A stretch of DNA of 64,000 nt from Mycobacterium fragae (GCF_002102185.1 NZ_LQOW01000024.1:186001-250000); one strand, 5' to 3'; counted from the stretch's first letter, positions 17,909-27,594 are shown. Notes: generated by a model from the letters alone, not told the origin. Numbers and translations are program-made.

Positions 17909-18760
17909 ATGCCTGACCTTTCCCGCCGCGGCGCACTGCGTTTGGGCGCTGGCGCCGCCGCAGGCGCTGCGGCCGTTTGGGCGCTCGGCGCTTGGCTGGA
18001 TCCACTCGAATTGAAAGCGTCGCCAAGCAAATTCGAGCCTGTGCCCGCCGGCAGTGCCACGCCGACTCGGCTTTCGGGCTCGTTCATCTCGGCGGCACGC
18101 GGTGGGGTGGAGACCAACTGGATCATCGCGCGCCCACCCGGCCAGACCGGGGTGTTGCGCCCGGTGATCGCGCTGCACGGCAAGGACGGCAGCGCGAAAG
18201 GCGTGATGGATCTCGGTGTCGAGGACGGACTCGCCGAGCTGGCCAAGGCCGGCCGGCCCCCGTTCGCGGTGGTCAGCGTCGACGGAGGCGCTCAGTCGTA
18301 CTGGCATCGACGAGCCGACGGCACCGATGCCGGAGCCATGGTGCTGAACGAGCTGATACCGATGCTGGCGACGAAAGGTCTGGATACCTCCCGGGTTGGG
18401 TTCCTCGGCTGGTCGATGGGCGGATACGGCGCGTTGTTGCTGGGCGCTCGCCTGGGCCCGCAGCGCACCGCCGGGATCTGCGCGGTCAGCCCGGCGCTGT
18501 TCACGTCGTTCACCGGCAGTACCCGCGGCGCCTTCGACAGCTATGACGACTGGAAGCGCAACACGGTGTGGGGGCTTCCGGCGCTGGCGTCGATCCCGCT
18601 GCGGGTGGACTGCGGCACCAGCGACCGCTTCTGCCCGGCGACCCGGCAATTCGTCGCCCAGCTGCGCACACCGCCGGCGGGCGGGTTTTCGCCGGGCGGA
18701 CACGACGTAACCTTCTGGCGTGAGCAGCTGCCCGGGGAGCTAGCCTGGTTGGCGTCCTGA
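17909..18760 (+). CDS. Tat-exported alpha/beta-hydrolase (esterase), Rv0519c-like
   Basis: 283 aa. The N-terminus has a twin-arginine signal, SRRGALRLGAG, followed by an Ala-rich hydrophobic stretch, so the protein is likely exported folded. The nucleophile elbow is GWSMGGYG, as in esterase D/antigen 85-like hydrolases, with a conserved LHGKDGSAKG oxyanion region and a C-terminal GGHDVTFW histidine. This matches Rv0519c in length and position. The substrate is unknown, probably an envelope lipid or ester. I placed the start at the ATG at 17909 because it gives a proper Tat signal. Confidence 0.85.
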   Translation: MPDLSRRGALRLGAGAAAGAAAVWALGAWLDPLELKASPSKFEPVPAGSATPTRLSGSFISAARGGVETNWIIARPPGQTGVLRPVIALHGKDGSAKGVMDLGVEDGLAELAKAGRPPFAVVSVDGGAQSYWHRRADGTDAGAMVLNELIPMLATKGLDTSRVGFLGWSMGGYGALLLGARLGPQRTAGICAVSPALFTSFTGSTRGAFDSYDDWKRNTVWGLPALASIPLRVDCGTSDRFCPATRQFVAQLRTPPAGGFSPGGHDVTFWREQLPGELAWLAS

Positions 18761-18879
18761 CCTCAGGTGGCGCTTCACAGCCGGCCAGCACCATCAGCCC
18801 GTCCCGCGGGGCGGAGCCGGATTCACGGACGCCGCGAGCAGGGTTCCGCGGTGACATCGAAGGCCTGCGGGCCGTCGCC

Positions 18880-20916
18880 GTGCTGGCCGTCGTGCTGTTC
18901 CACGCTGAGATGCCGGGCGTCGGCGGCGGCTACGTCGGGGTGGACGTCTTCTTCGTCATTTCCGGTTTCCTGATCACTGGGCTGCTCTGGCGGGAGGTCA
19001 CCGGGTCTGGAACCGTGCGGCTGGGCCGCTTCTACGGGGCGCGGGCGCGACGGCTGCTGCCGGCGGCCACGACGGTCGGCGTCGCCACGTCGATCGGTGC
19101 GGCGCTGCTGCTGCCGCCGCTGCAGGCGCGAAGCGTGCTCGGTGACGGCATCGCCAGCGCGTTGTACGTCGGCAACTACCGATTCGCCATCCAGGGCACT
19201 GACTACCTGGCCGCCGACGCCCCGCCGTCGCCGTTCCAGCATTACTGGTCGCTGGGCGTGGAGGAACAGTTTTACCTGCTGTGGCCGGCGTTGATCATCG
19301 GCACGGCGTGGCTGGCCCGGCGGAGGCATATCCGGGGCAACCCGTATTGGCTGGTCCTCGCCGCGCTCGCCTTGATGTCTTTCGCACTGTCGCTGGCGTG
19401 GACCCATAGCTCGCCGCCGTGGGCGTTCTTCTCGCTGCCCACCCGGGCCTGGGAGCTGGCCGTCGGCGGCCTGGTGGCGCTCTCGGCCGCGCATTGGCGG
19501 CGGCTTGGCGCCCTGGCCGCCGCGATCGCCGGCTGGGGCGGGCTGGGCGTGATCGTGCTCAGCTGCGTCGCGCTGGGCACCGGCACCCCATTCCCGGGCA
19601 CCGCCGCGCTGCTGCCGGTGCTGGGAACCGCGCTGGTGATCGGCGCGGGCTGCGCAGGCGGCGAAGCCGGAGTCGGCCGCGCGCTGTCCATGCCGGTGAT
19701 GCGGGCCGTGGGCCGGATGTCGTACTCCTGGTACCTGTGGCACTGGCCGGTGCTGCTGCTGATGCCCTACCTGATCGGTCATCGGGCGGGGCTGGCGGAG
19801 CGGCTGGCCGCCGCCATGATCTCCGCGGGCCTCGCGGTGATCACCCTGCATCTGGTGGAGAACCCGGCTCGATTCGCCGCCGTTATGCGCCGGTCGCCGG
19901 TCCGCAGCCTGGCGCTGGGCGGGGCCGTCACCGCAGTCGCGGTCTGTGTGGGCATGACGCTGCTGATCCTGGTGCCGGCGCCGGTCGGCCGTGGGGTGGC
20001 CGCCGCGGCGCCCAAGATCTCCGCCGCACCCCCGCCCACCCGCGGCGCCAACCCGGTCGACGCCGCCGTCGAGCAGGGCTTCGCGCAGGCACAGGCCGCG
20101 GTCGCCGCGTCGGCAGACCTCAAGGCGGTCCCGTCGAACCTGACCCCACCGCTGGCAGACGCGGCGGGCGACAAACCGGCGGTGTTCGTCAACGGGTGCG
20201 TGCGCTCCTGGCGTGACGTGGGGCAAAGCGAATGCGCGACGGGCGACACCGCGTCGGCGACGACGGTGGCGCTGGTCGGCGATTCGCATGCCGCGATGTG
20301 GAACCCCGCGCTGGAACAGGTTGCCGAGCAACGGCATTGGCGGCTGGAAACGCTTGGGAAGGTCACCTGCCCGCTGCAGGATCTGCCGATCACCAGCCCG
20401 TATCTGGGCCGCGAGTACACCGAGTGCGAGCAGTGGCGCGCCGAGATCATCGAACGGATGCGGGCCGAGCATCCGCGGCTGATCGTGGTCGGGTCGGGTC
20501 GGCGCTACGCGGCCGACTTCGGCTTCACTTCTTACGATCCCGCGTGGATCGCCAGCCTGGGCCGGTTGGTGGCGCAGCTGCGCAGCACCGGTGCGGCGGT
20601 GCTGGTACTCGGGGCGATACCCGATCCGCACAGCACGGTGCCCACCTGCTTGTCGGCGCACCTGACCGACGCGGGCGCGTGCTCGCCGGCGCGGTCGGTG
20701 GCGGTCAACGATGCAGGCATCGCGGCCGAGAAGGCCTCCACGACCGCGGCCGGCGGTCGCTACGCCGACCTGACGCCGTTGTTCTGCACCGCCGAACGCT
20801 GCCCGGTCATCGTCGGCAACGACCTGGTGTACCGCGACGACAACCACGTGACGATCGCCTACGCCCAGGCGCTGGCACCGGTGATCGGGGCGCTGGCCGA
20901 CCAGGCGCTGAGTTAA
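18880..20916 (+). CDS. OafA/YrhL-type membrane acyltransferase with SGNH domain; 5' end uncertain
   Basis: 678 aa from the GTG at 18880. Residues 1-370 are a ten-helix acyltransferase-3 domain (VGVDVFFVISGFLITG, FQHYWSLGVEEQFYLLWP) and 410-678 an SGNH hydrolase-like domain with ALVGDSHAAMW and DDNHVT. It resembles Rv0111. It would O-acylate a cell-surface polysaccharide. The conserved N-terminal sequence GFRGDIEGLRAVAV is encoded in frame upstream of 18880, back to about 18840, but the only start-like codons between the in-frame TGA at 18721 and 18880 are CTG (18745, 18757). Either CTG is used or the 5' end is damaged. Confidence 0.82.
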   Translation: MLAVVLFHAEMPGVGGGYVGVDVFFVISGFLITGLLWREVTGSGTVRLGRFYGARARRLLPAATTVGVATSIGAALLLPPLQARSVLGDGIASALYVGNYRFAIQGTDYLAADAPPSPFQHYWSLGVEEQFYLLWPALIIGTAWLARRRHIRGNPYWLVLAALALMSFALSLAWTHSSPPWAFFSLPTRAWELAVGGLVALSAAHWRRLGALAAAIAGWGGLGVIVLSCVALGTGTPFPGTAALLPVLGTALVIGAGCAGGEAGVGRALSMPVMRAVGRMSYSWYLWHWPVLLLMPYLIGHRAGLAERLAAAMISAGLAVITLHLVENPARFAAVMRRSPVRSLALGGAVTAVAVCVGMTLLILVPAPVGRGVAAAAPKISAAPPPTRGANPVDAAVEQGFAQAQAAVAASADLKAVPSNLTPPLADAAGDKPAVFVNGCVRSWRDVGQSECATGDTASATTVALVGDSHAAMWNPALEQVAEQRHWRLETLGKVTCPLQDLPITSPYLGREYTECEQWRAEIIERMRAEHPRLIVVGSGRRYAADFGFTSYDPAWIASLGRLVAQLRSTGAAVLVLGAIPDPHSTVPTCLSAHLTDAGACSPARSVAVNDAGIAAEKASTTAAGGRYADLTPLFCTAERCPVIVGNDLVYRDDNHVTIAYAQALAPVIGALADQALS

Positions 20917-21155
20917 CGGCCGACTCGCCGCCACCGGGCCGCGCCGATGACGGCCAGGATCCCGGCGACCGCTGCCAGTAGCAGCGTGAGCAGCAGCAGT
21001 GGTGGGTCATAGACCACCGACGTGGTGACCGGTTGGCCGTCGGCGACGGGTGCGACGGTCACCGTCGACCGCACGCCGGACCAGCTGATCGCACAGCCGA
21101 CCGCCGCGCCGCAGGCCAGGACGAGCTCGACGATGGCGACCAGGCGAGCGGTCAC
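20913..21155 (-). CDS. Small membrane protein, 80 aa (Rv0514-like)
   Basis: Starts at GTG 21153-21155, overlapping the previous stop by 4 bases (GTGA). Two hydrophobic helices (AIVELVLACGAAVGCAISW and LLLLTLLLAAVAGILAVIGA) flank an exported loop with TVTVAPVADGQPV, then a basic end RWRRVGR. This is the layout of Rv0514, a small transmembrane protein next to Rv0513. Function unknown. Its stop overlaps the stop of the convergent acyltransferase by 4 bases. Confidence 0.75.
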   Translation of the reverse strand: MTARLVAIVELVLACGAAVGCAISWSGVRSTVTVAPVADGQPVTTSVVYDPPLLLLTLLLAAVAGILAVIGAARWRRVGR

Positions 21156-21706
21156 TCTGGGCCGTCTGGGCCGTCTGGGCCGTCGGGCACGGCAGGCGGG
21201 TCGGTAGGCCCGACGCGCTCCTCGACCAATGGCGTCAGCACCGCTCGCAGGTGACGATGGCGACGCGCCCAGGCCTGGGCGGTGCGGCCCCCGGTCAACC
21301 TCAGGCCGATGCCGACCCGGCCCTTGGGAACCCCGACCAGCTCGCCGAGCGCGCGGGCCGATTGCCAGCGCTGCAGCTCCTTCTCGGATCCCACCGGATT
21401 TTCGGGTTCCGGGTAGACCCTGACGATTTCGGCCACTTTGATGGTTTCTGTGCCCTGGCGAAGGGTCTCGGCGGTCAGTTCGACCGAGGTGTGGATCCGG
21501 GCCGCCGTCACCTGCAGGGCGATGAAACCGGACACCAGCACCAAGAACAGCAGCGGAATCCAGGGCTGCCAGCCGTAGCCGCTGGATTTTTCGATCCACA
21601 GCATGGTGCCCGCGCACAGCGGACCGGCCAGCACCCAGTACCAACTGGCACCGGCCTCGCGGAACAACGGATTGGTCTTGGTGTCGGCGCGGTCGGTCAC
21701 TGACAT
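21152..21706 (-). CDS. DUF3093-type membrane protein (Rv0513-like)
   Basis: 184 aa from ATG 21704-21706. Two adjacent helices (WYWVLAGPLCAGTMLWIE and WIPLLFLVLVSGFIALQV) are followed by a soluble domain, IHTSVELTAETLRQGTETIKV and VGVPKGRVGIGLRLTGG, typical of DUF3093, and by a repetitive acidic tail (PDGPDGPDGPE). Length and place agree with Rv0513. Function unknown. Coupled to the 80-aa gene through a GTGA overlap. Confidence 0.8.
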   Translation of the reverse strand: MSVTDRADTKTNPLFREAGASWYWVLAGPLCAGTMLWIEKSSGYGWQPWIPLLFLVLVSGFIALQVTAARIHTSVELTAETLRQGTETIKVAEIVRVYPEPENPVGSEKELQRWQSARALGELVGVPKGRVGIGLRLTGGRTAQAWARRHRHLRAVLTPLVEERVGPTDPPAVPDGPDGPDGPE

Positions 21707-21726
21707 GATGGGCCAGCCTAACGCGC

Positions 21727-22215
21727 TTACCTGGTGAAGTACGCGTGGGCGTCGCTGCGGTGCAGCAGGAACATGCCCCCCGCGATCAGCACCGATCCGA
21801 TGATCCCGGTGACGCCGCATATCACCGCCACCATCGTCGGCCAGTCCACGGTGAACAGCCGGATGCCGACATAGACGACGGTGGCGATGCCGCCGCCAGT
21901 CAATATGGTGCGAGCCCACCGGTAGCCGGCCCGCATCAGGAGCAGGAAGGTAACAACGATCACGCACACCACCGCGGTGAACAGCCCGGATGCGGCGTAG
22001 AGCAGGGCCGAGCGGCCCCCGGACCCCGACCCGACCAGGTCGGCGAGGTAGCCGACCACCATCAGCGGCAACGCCACCATCCATAACCAAAACCCCGTGT
22101 CGACGTCGACCGGCCGGTTCTTCGGCTCCGGCGGGGTGGGTGACTCGGGCGGTCCGGGCGGTCCGGGCGGCGTACCGGGCCAGCTCGGCGGCCCCGGCGG
22201 GACGGGGCCCGTCAC
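21727..22215 (-). CDS. Proline-rich membrane protein, 162 aa
   Basis: The first 35 residues are Pro/Gly-rich ([18 protein letters not shown]), followed by four hydrophobic helices: [57 protein letters not shown] and [18 protein letters not shown]. It is not recognised as a named family and I do not recall an equivalent at this place in M. tuberculosis. Its start overlaps the hemB stop by 4 bases, so it is the last or a late gene of the haem operon and is probably co-expressed. Confidence 0.72.
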   Translation of the reverse strand: MTGPVPPGPPSWPGTPPGPPGPPESPTPPEPKNRPVDVDTGFWLWMVALPLMVVGYLADLVGSGSGGRSALLYAASGLFTAVVCVIVVTFLLLMRAGYRWARTILTGGGIATVVYVGIRLFTVDWPTMVAVICGVTGIIGSVLIAGGMFLLHRSDAHAYFTR

Positions 22216-23192
22216 GACAGCCAGCCCGCCGCGCCGGCGGCCCAGTAGGTCAGCACGATGTCGGCGCCGGCGCGCCGGATGCTGGTCAGCGACTCGAGTA
22301 CCGCTGCGCGCTCGTCGATCCAGCCGTTGGCGGCGGCCGCGGCGATCATCGCGTACTCCCCCGAAACCTGGTAGGCGGCCACCGGCACCGAGGATATGGA
22401 CGCCGCGGCCGCAACCAGGTCGAGATAGCCCATTGCCGGTTTGACCATGACGATGTCGGCGCCCTCGTCGAGATCGAGTTGGACCTCGCGCAGCGCCTCG
22501 CGGGCGTTGCCCGGCTCCTGCTGGTAGGTGCGGCGGTCGCCGGACAGGCTGGAGCTCACGGCCTCGCGGAACGGGCCGTAGAACGCCGACGCGAACTTGG
22601 CGGCGTAGGCCAGGATCACCACGTCGGTGTGACCGGCGGCGTCCAGTCCGTCGCGGATCGTGCCGACTTGCCCGTCCATCATGCCGCTCGGGCCTACCAC
22701 GTGAGCGCCTGAATCTGCTTGGGCCACCGCCAGTTCCACATATCGGTTCAGGGTAGCGTCGTTGTCCACCCGGCCGCGTTCGTCGAGCACACCGCAGTGC
22801 CCGTGGTCGGTGAACTCGTCGAGGCAGGTGTCGGCCATCAGCACGGTGGCGTCGCCGAGATCTTTGGACAGATCACGCAACGCCACGTTGAGAATGCCGT
22901 CCGGATCCGATCCGGCCGACCCGGATGCGTCCTTGTCCTGCTCGCGGGGCACGCCGAACAGCATCAGCCCGCCCACGCCGGCGTTTACCGCGTCGGCGGC
23001 GGCGCTGCGCAGCGAGTCTCGGGTGTGCTGCACCACGCCTGGCATCGAGGCGATCGGTCGCGGCTCGTCGATGCCGTCGGCGACGAACATCGGCAACACC
23101 AGATGCCTTGGCTCCAGCGATGTTTGCGCCACCAGGCGGCGCATCGCCGGGGTCGAGCGGAGCCGACGCGGGCGCTGCCGAGGATACGGCAT
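22212..23192 (-). CDS. hemB: Porphobilinogen synthase (5-aminolevulinate dehydratase)
   Basis: 326 aa. It condenses two 5-aminolevulinates to porphobilinogen in the cytosol. The two active-site lysines are K199 (LAYAAKFAS) and K251 ([12 protein letters not shown]), and the metal-site cysteines are visible in [14 protein letters not shown] (C123, C133), pointing to a zinc enzyme. It follows hemD directly (stop and start abut) and overlaps the next membrane protein by 4 bases. Equivalent to Rv0512. Confidence 0.95.
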   Translation of the reverse strand: MPYPRQRPRRLRSTPAMRRLVAQTSLEPRHLVLPMFVADGIDEPRPIASMPGVVQHTRDSLRSAAADAVNAGVGGLMLFGVPREQDKDASGSAGSDPDGILNVALRDLSKDLGDATVLMADTCLDEFTDHGHCGVLDERGRVDNDATLNRYVELAVAQADSGAHVVGPSGMMDGQVGTIRDGLDAAGHTDVVILAYAAKFASAFYGPFREAVSSSLSGDRRTYQQEPGNAREALREVQLDLDEGADIVMVKPAMGYLDLVAAAASISSVPVAAYQVSGEYAMIAAAAANGWIDERAAVLESLTSIRRAGADIVLTYWAAGAAGWLS

Positions 23193-24821
23193 CTAGCGCC
23201 TGCGGCTCTTCTTACGTGGCGGCGGCAGCGCGCCCTCGGCGCGCAGCCGGGCGGCGTGCTCGGCCAGCGCCTCGATCAGCGGGCCCACCGCGGCGGTGTC
23301 GGGCTGCACGTCGACGCGCAAACCGAATTCGGCTGCGGTCTCGGCGGTCTTGGGGCCGATGCACGCCACGATGGTGCGGGCGTGCGGCTTGCCGGCGATG
23401 CCGACCAGGTTGCGCACCGTCGAGCTCGACGTGAAGCACACCGCGTCGAAACCCCCGGTCTTGATCATCTCGCGGGTCTCCGCCGGCGGCGGGGCGGCCC
23501 GCACCGTCCGGTACGCGGTGACATCCTCGATCTCCCAACCCCTTTCGCGCAGCCCTTCGGCCAGCGTCTCGGTGGCGATGTCGGCGCGCGGCAGCAGCAC
23601 CCGGTTGACCGGGTCGAAAACGCTGTCGTAGGGCGGGAATTCGTCGAGCAGGCCCAGCGACGACTGTTCACCGGAGGGCACCAGCTCGGGGCTCACGCCG
23701 AACGCGCGGACCCGGTCCGCGGTGGCCTCACCCACGCAGGCGATCTTCACTCCGGAGAATGCGCGGGCGTCCAGACCGAACTCGCCGAACTTCTCCCACA
23801 CCGCGCGCACCGCGTTGGTGGAGGTGAACACCACCCACTGGTAGCGGCCGTCGACCAGGCCCTTGACCGCGCGCTCCATCTGCGCGGGGCTGCGCGGCGG
23901 CTCGACGGCGATGGTGGGCACCTCGATCGGCAGCGCGCCGTGCGCGGTCAGCCGCTCGCTCATCTCGCCGGCCTGGTCCTTGGTCCGCGGCACCAGCACG
24001 GTCCAGCCGTACAGCGCGCGGCTCTCCCACCAGTTCAGCTTGGCCCGGTTGTTGACGGTCTTGCCGATCGTCACGACGACCGGGGACGGGGTCGCGGAGT
24101 CGGTGCCGGCCAGCACCGGCGACTCCGTCAGCCCGCCCAGCGTGGACTCCACCGATCGCTGCGCGCAGGTTGTCCCCGACCCCGTCACCACGCACGGGGT
24201 GGTGTCGGCCAGGCCGTACTCGATCAGCGTGCGTGCAGCGTCGGCCACATGCGAGGAGGTGGCCTGCAGAATCAGCGGGCCGGGCGCGGCGGCCAGCGCC
24301 GACCAGTCCACGTCACCGCGCACGTCGGCAACCGTGTGTGACGAGCCCAACGGCAAGCCCGCATACGTCGGCACCGCGGAGGTGGGGGCCAGGCCGGGCA
24401 CGATCTCGAAGTGCAGGTGGCTGCGTGCCACGGCGTTGACCTCGGTGATGACCGCGTCCACCGACAGCGGGTCACCGGCCACCAGCCGCACCACGTCGGC
24501 TCCGGAACGGGCTTCGGCGACCAGCGTCTTGGCCACCTCGGCGGCGTCGCCCAGGGCCGGGCGGATTTCGGGTCCGACCGACACCACGGGCGGCTCGGTT
24601 TCGTCGCTCGCTGCCTCAGCCGGTTCGGCCGGTCCGGAGACCGGCGGCAGGTCCTTGCCGATCAGCGCCAGCACCGGCTCGGGCACGTCGGGGTCGGTGA
24701 ACACCAGGGCGGCATTCGCCAGGACTGCGGCGGCCCTCGTCGTCAGCAGAGCCGGGTCGCCCGGGCCCGAGCCCACAAACATGATGCGGCCCGGCCTCGG
24801 CTTACGGCCTCGCGTCGTCAT
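23193..24821 (-). CDS. hemD: Bifunctional uroporphyrinogen-III methyltransferase-like / uroporphyrinogen-III synthase
   Basis: 542-aa fusion. Residues about 10-245 are a tetrapyrrole methylase domain (IMFVGSGPGDPALLTTRA; VRLVAGDPLS; IVPGLAPTSAVPTYAGLPLG), the SUMT fold that makes precorrin-2/sirohaem. Residues about 265-525 are the HemD domain (LYGWTVLVPRTKDQAGEMSERL; VVFTSTNAVRAVWEKF; VCFTSSSTVRNLVG) that cyclises hydroxymethylbilane. The usual acidic-tyrosine pair after strand 2 of SUMT reads FTDPD here, so methylase activity should not be assumed. It ends in a basic tail KKSRRR. Equivalent to Rv0511. Confidence 0.93.
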   Translation of the reverse strand: MTTRGRKPRPGRIMFVGSGPGDPALLTTRAAAVLANAALVFTDPDVPEPVLALIGKDLPPVSGPAEPAEAASDETEPPVVSVGPEIRPALGDAAEVAKTLVAEARSGADVVRLVAGDPLSVDAVITEVNAVARSHLHFEIVPGLAPTSAVPTYAGLPLGSSHTVADVRGDVDWSALAAAPGPLILQATSSHVADAARTLIEYGLADTTPCVVTGSGTTCAQRSVESTLGGLTESPVLAGTDSATPSPVVVTIGKTVNNRAKLNWWESRALYGWTVLVPRTKDQAGEMSERLTAHGALPIEVPTIAVEPPRSPAQMERAVKGLVDGRYQWVVFTSTNAVRAVWEKFGEFGLDARAFSGVKIACVGEATADRVRAFGVSPELVPSGEQSSLGLLDEFPPYDSVFDPVNRVLLPRADIATETLAEGLRERGWEIEDVTAYRTVRAAPPPAETREMIKTGGFDAVCFTSSSTVRNLVGIAGKPHARTIVACIGPKTAETAAEFGLRVDVQPDTAAVGPLIEALAEHAARLRAEGALPPPRKKSRRR

Positions 24822-24844
24822 GTGCTACTCCTCCTCGCGCGGTC

Positions 24845-25774
24845 TCACCGCGCAGCCGACATGAGTTCCCGTGCGCCCAAAGCGAACAGCTCCTCGGCCA
24901 CCGAGAGCCCCAGCTCTCGTGCCCGGTCCGGGCTGCCGACGCCGGACGCGCGGATCACGTCGGATCCGTCCAGCGCCGCTACGCAGCTGCGTAGCGACAG
25001 CTCCTCGAAGACGTGTGAGTCGTCCTCGTCGATGGACTCGACCACCTCGGCGATCGCGCCCACCGGCGCGGAGCAACCCGCCTCCAGTTCGGCGAGCAGG
25101 GCACGCTCGGCGGTGACGGCCGCGCGGGTGTCGGCGTCGTCGAGCTCCGCCAACAGTGCCGCCAGGCCGGTGTCGCCGGCACGGCACTCGACGGCCAGCG
25201 CTCCTTGAGCCGGGGCCGGCAACATCTGCACCGGCTCCAGCGTCTCGGTGACGTCGTCGAGGCGCCCCAGCCGGGCCAAACCCGCCCGGGCCACCACGAT
25301 CGCGTCGAGATCACCGCTGCTTACCCTGTTCAACCTGGTATCTAGGTTGCCTCTTAGGGGGCGGATTTCCAAACCGAGACCCAGTGCTCTAAGCTGTGCG
25401 GCCCTTCGGGGCGACGACGTGCCCACCACCGAGCCGCTCGGCAACTCTGCCAGCACCAACCCGTCGCGGGCCACGACGGCGTCGCGGGGGTCCTCACGCG
25501 GGGGTATTGCGGCCACCGTGAAGCGTGGATCGTCGGCCGTCGGCAAATCCTTGTGGGAGTGCACCGCGGCGTCGACCCGGCCCTCCAGGATGGCCTCCCG
25601 TAATGCGGCGGTGAAGACCCCGACGCCGATGGTGGCGATCGGCTCCGAGGAGCGGTCGCCCTCGGTGGTGATGGTTACCAGTTCTGCGGCATGGCCATTG
25701 GCGATCAGCGCGTCCCTGACGGCGCCGGCCTGGGTGGTGGCCAACTTGCTGCCCCGGGTTCCTATCCGGATCAC
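24845..25774 (-). CDS. hemC: Hydroxymethylbilane synthase (porphobilinogen deaminase)
   Basis: 309 aa from the GTG at 25772-25774 ([15 protein letters not shown]). It polymerises four porphobilinogens. The dipyrromethane cofactor is attached at C234 in [11 protein letters not shown], and the catalytic aspartate region is [10 protein letters not shown]. The open frame extends upstream inside hemA's 3' end without the family's residues, so the GTG start is chosen. Next gene hemD starts 23 bases downstream. Equivalent to Rv0510. Confidence 0.95.
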   Translation of the reverse strand: MIRIGTRGSKLATTQAGAVRDALIANGHAAELVTITTEGDRSSEPIATIGVGVFTAALREAILEGRVDAAVHSHKDLPTADDPRFTVAAIPPREDPRDAVVARDGLVLAELPSGSVVGTSSPRRAAQLRALGLGLEIRPLRGNLDTRLNRVSSGDLDAIVVARAGLARLGRLDDVTETLEPVQMLPAPAQGALAVECRAGDTGLAALLAELDDADTRAAVTAERALLAELEAGCSAPVGAIAEVVESIDEDDSHVFEELSLRSCVAALDGSDVIRASGVGSPDRARELGLSVAEELFALGARELMSAAR

Positions 25775-25787
25775 GTCGGCCAAACAG

Positions 25788-27143
25788 CTACTCGGCGGAA
25801 TCGGTTGGTACCGTGGGCAATTCGCCTGCAGTGGCGACGGCGTCGACGGCGGTCTGGTCGAGTTCGAACAGTTCGCGCAACGCCTCGGCGTAGCTGTCAC
25901 CGCCGGGCGCGCTGGCCAACTGTTTGATTCGCACGGTGGGCGCGTGCAGCAGCTTGTCCACCACCCGCCGTACCGTGCGGGCCACCTCGTCGCGGTGGGT
26001 GGCGTCCAGCCCGGGCAACCGGTTGTCCAGGCGCAGCAACTCCGCCTCGACGACGTCGGCGGCCCGCTGGCGAAGCGCGGTCACGGTCGGAGTGACCTCG
26101 GCCATCCGCTGCCCAGCCAGGTAGGTGGCGACCTCGGCGGCCACGATGTGGCGGGCGGCGTCCACGTCGGTGGCCGCGGCACGCGCCGAGGGGTCATGTT
26201 GGATGCGGTCCATGTCGACGACCCAGACGCCCGGCAGCCCGGCGACCGCCGGGTCGACGTCGCGGGGCATGCCCAAATCGCAGATCACCAGCGGCTGGGC
26301 CGTTTCGTCGCGGCGCGCGGCGGCCAGCGCGTGGTGCACGTCGGCCAGCGACACCACCGGGCGCACCGCTCCGGTGCAGCTCACCACCACGTCGGCGTCG
26401 GCCAGCGCGGTCGGCAGCCGGTCCAGGGCGTGGGCGTGGGCCTCGGTTGCTTCGCTCGCTTCGCGGATCTTGCGGGCCAGCCGCTGCGCGCGGGGCACCG
26501 AGCGGTTCACCACGTGGATCTCGCGGACGCCGGCCCTGCTCAGGTGGGCCGCCGACAGGGCGCCCATCGCGCCGGCGCCGACCACGACCGCGGTCTTGCC
26601 CTTGAGGCCGTCGAGTTTGCTATGGGCCATCCCGAGGGCCACCGAGACCACCGACGCGCCGGCGGCGTCGATCGCGGTCTCGTTATGCACCCGTTTGCCG
26701 ACCGCCAGCGCGCGCTGGGCCAGCTCGTGCAGGACCCGCCCGACGGTGCGGTTGGCCTCGGCGGCGGCGTAGGCGCGACGCACCTGGCCGAGCACCTGCT
26801 GCTCGCCGATGACCGCGGAGTCCAGGCCGCTGGCCACCGCGAACAGATGCTCGACGGCGGCCTCGCTGTAGCGGACGTAGGCGTATTTGGTGAGGTCGCT
26901 TAGCGACATCCCGGAATGCTCGGAAAGCACCTGGCCGATGACCGCCAGGCCGCCGTGGAAGGCGTCGACCACCGCGTAGACCTCGACGCGGTTGCAGGTG
27001 GACAGCACCATCGCCTCGGTCACCAGTGGAGACTGCAGCACCTTGTCGACGATCTTGATCTGGTCGGATTCGTCGGTGCTGAGTTGCTCCAGAACCGAGA
27101 CCGGTGCGCTGCGGTGCGAAACACCGAAGAGCAGGACGCTCAC
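25788..27143 (-). CDS. hemA: Glutamyl-tRNA reductase
   Basis: 451 aa starting at GTG 27141-27143. It reduces Glu-tRNA(Glu) to glutamate-1-semialdehyde, the first committed step of haem synthesis. The nucleophile is C50 in [11 protein letters not shown]; the NADPH-binding domain begins [17 protein letters not shown], and the C-terminal dimerisation helices end the protein. It leads the hemA-hemC-hemD-hemB operon with a 13-base gap to hemC. A palindrome lies in its leader (see 27173-27184). Confidence 0.95.
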   Translation of the reverse strand: MSVLLFGVSHRSAPVSVLEQLSTDESDQIKIVDKVLQSPLVTEAMVLSTCNRVEVYAVVDAFHGGLAVIGQVLSEHSGMSLSDLTKYAYVRYSEAAVEHLFAVASGLDSAVIGEQQVLGQVRRAYAAAEANRTVGRVLHELAQRALAVGKRVHNETAIDAAGASVVSVALGMAHSKLDGLKGKTAVVVGAGAMGALSAAHLSRAGVREIHVVNRSVPRAQRLARKIREASEATEAHAHALDRLPTALADADVVVSCTGAVRPVVSLADVHHALAAARRDETAQPLVICDLGMPRDVDPAVAGLPGVWVVDMDRIQHDPSARAAATDVDAARHIVAAEVATYLAGQRMAEVTPTVTALRQRAADVVEAELLRLDNRLPGLDATHRDEVARTVRRVVDKLLHAPTVRIKQLASAPGGDSYAEALRELFELDQTAVDAVATAGELPTVPTDSAE

Positions 27144-27172
27144 GGCTGAATCACCTGGCCTGCTCCCTTGCT

Positions 27173-27184
27173 TTCACCAGTGAA
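27173..27184 (-). promoter_or_regulatory. 12-bp palindrome upstream of hemA
   Basis: TTCACCAGTGAA is a perfect inverted repeat (TTCAC-CA-GTGAA) placed 30-41 bases before the hemA start codon, within the 96-base gap to the glutaredoxin-like gene. The position is right for an operator or for a dimeric response-regulator site, and the TTCAC half-site resembles RegX3-type half-sites. Binding protein not known. Confidence 0.35.
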
Positions 27185-27239
27185 CGAACTGCTTCCACGG
27201 TAGACGTTTACCAGGTGGGCTACCAAATTTGCCTAGCCG

Positions 27240-27500
27240 TTACCGATCGGCCAGGTCCTGGCGCAGCCGCGCCTCGTCGACCTCCCAGTAGCTGTGCTCG
27301 CGGCCGTCGAGCAGGACGACGGGCAGCCGGTCACCGAACTCGGCGCGCAGGGCGCTGTTGCCTGCCGCCGCGGCGGCGTCGACGTCAATGTCCTCCAGGT
27401 CGAAGTCGAGTTCGGCGGCCAGCTCTGCCAGTTGGGCGTGCACCCGCGCGCAGATCGTGCAGCCGGCGCGGGTGAGCAGTTGCACCTGGGGGCGGGTCAT
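27240..27500 (-). CDS. Glutaredoxin-like protein (Rv0508 family, DUF836)
   Basis: 86 aa from the ATG at 27498-27500. The N-terminal VQLLTRAGCTICARVHAQL contains a thioredoxin-fold CxxC (CTIC), then LEDIDVD and RLPVVLLDGREHSYWEVDE with the cis-proline. This is the short glutaredoxin-like DUF836 family. It may act on redox partners linked to haem synthesis, as it sits directly upstream of hemA, but that is inference. Rv0508 is the M. tuberculosis counterpart. A longer reading from 27551 overlaps the divergent promoter region. Confidence 0.85.
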   Translation of the reverse strand: MTRPQVQLLTRAGCTICARVHAQLAELAAELDFDLEDIDVDAAAAAGNSALRAEFGDRLPVVLLDGREHSYWEVDEARLRQDLADR

Positions 27501-27543
27501 GCCCTTAGTGTGCTGGTGGACGCGTCCGCCGACAAAAAGTGAA

Positions 27544-27571
27544 TTGACCACCGAGCGCGCGATAGTAGCGT
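27544..27571 (+). promoter_or_regulatory. Candidate promoter of the ESX effector cluster
   Basis: TTGACC at 27544-27549 and TAGCGT at 27566-27571 are separated by 16 bases and fit a mycobacterial sigma-A-type -35/-10 pair. A transcript would begin near 27578, leaving a short leader with the Shine-Dalgarno AGGAAGG (27584-27590) before the first start codon. It faces away from the haem genes and is the only good promoter seen before the co-directional block. Confidence 0.45.
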
Positions 27572-27594
27572 TATTGACAGCTCAGGAAGGGGTA

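Noticed and set aside
18823..20934. A 703-residue open frame on the minus strand opposite the acyltransferase
   Set aside because: It is a high-G+C shadow. Its residues are Arg/His/Gln-rich low complexity with no family motif, while the plus-strand frame encodes complete acyltransferase and SGNH domains.
22719..24341. A 540-residue plus-strand frame opposite hemB and hemD
   Set aside because: Composition is typical of antisense reading in G+C-rich codons; both haem genes are complete on the other strand.
27358..27594. A longer start for the EspC-like gene, giving 184 aa
   Set aside because: The additional residues lie antisense to the glutaredoxin-like gene and through the promoter, and a ribosome site directly precedes 27598.
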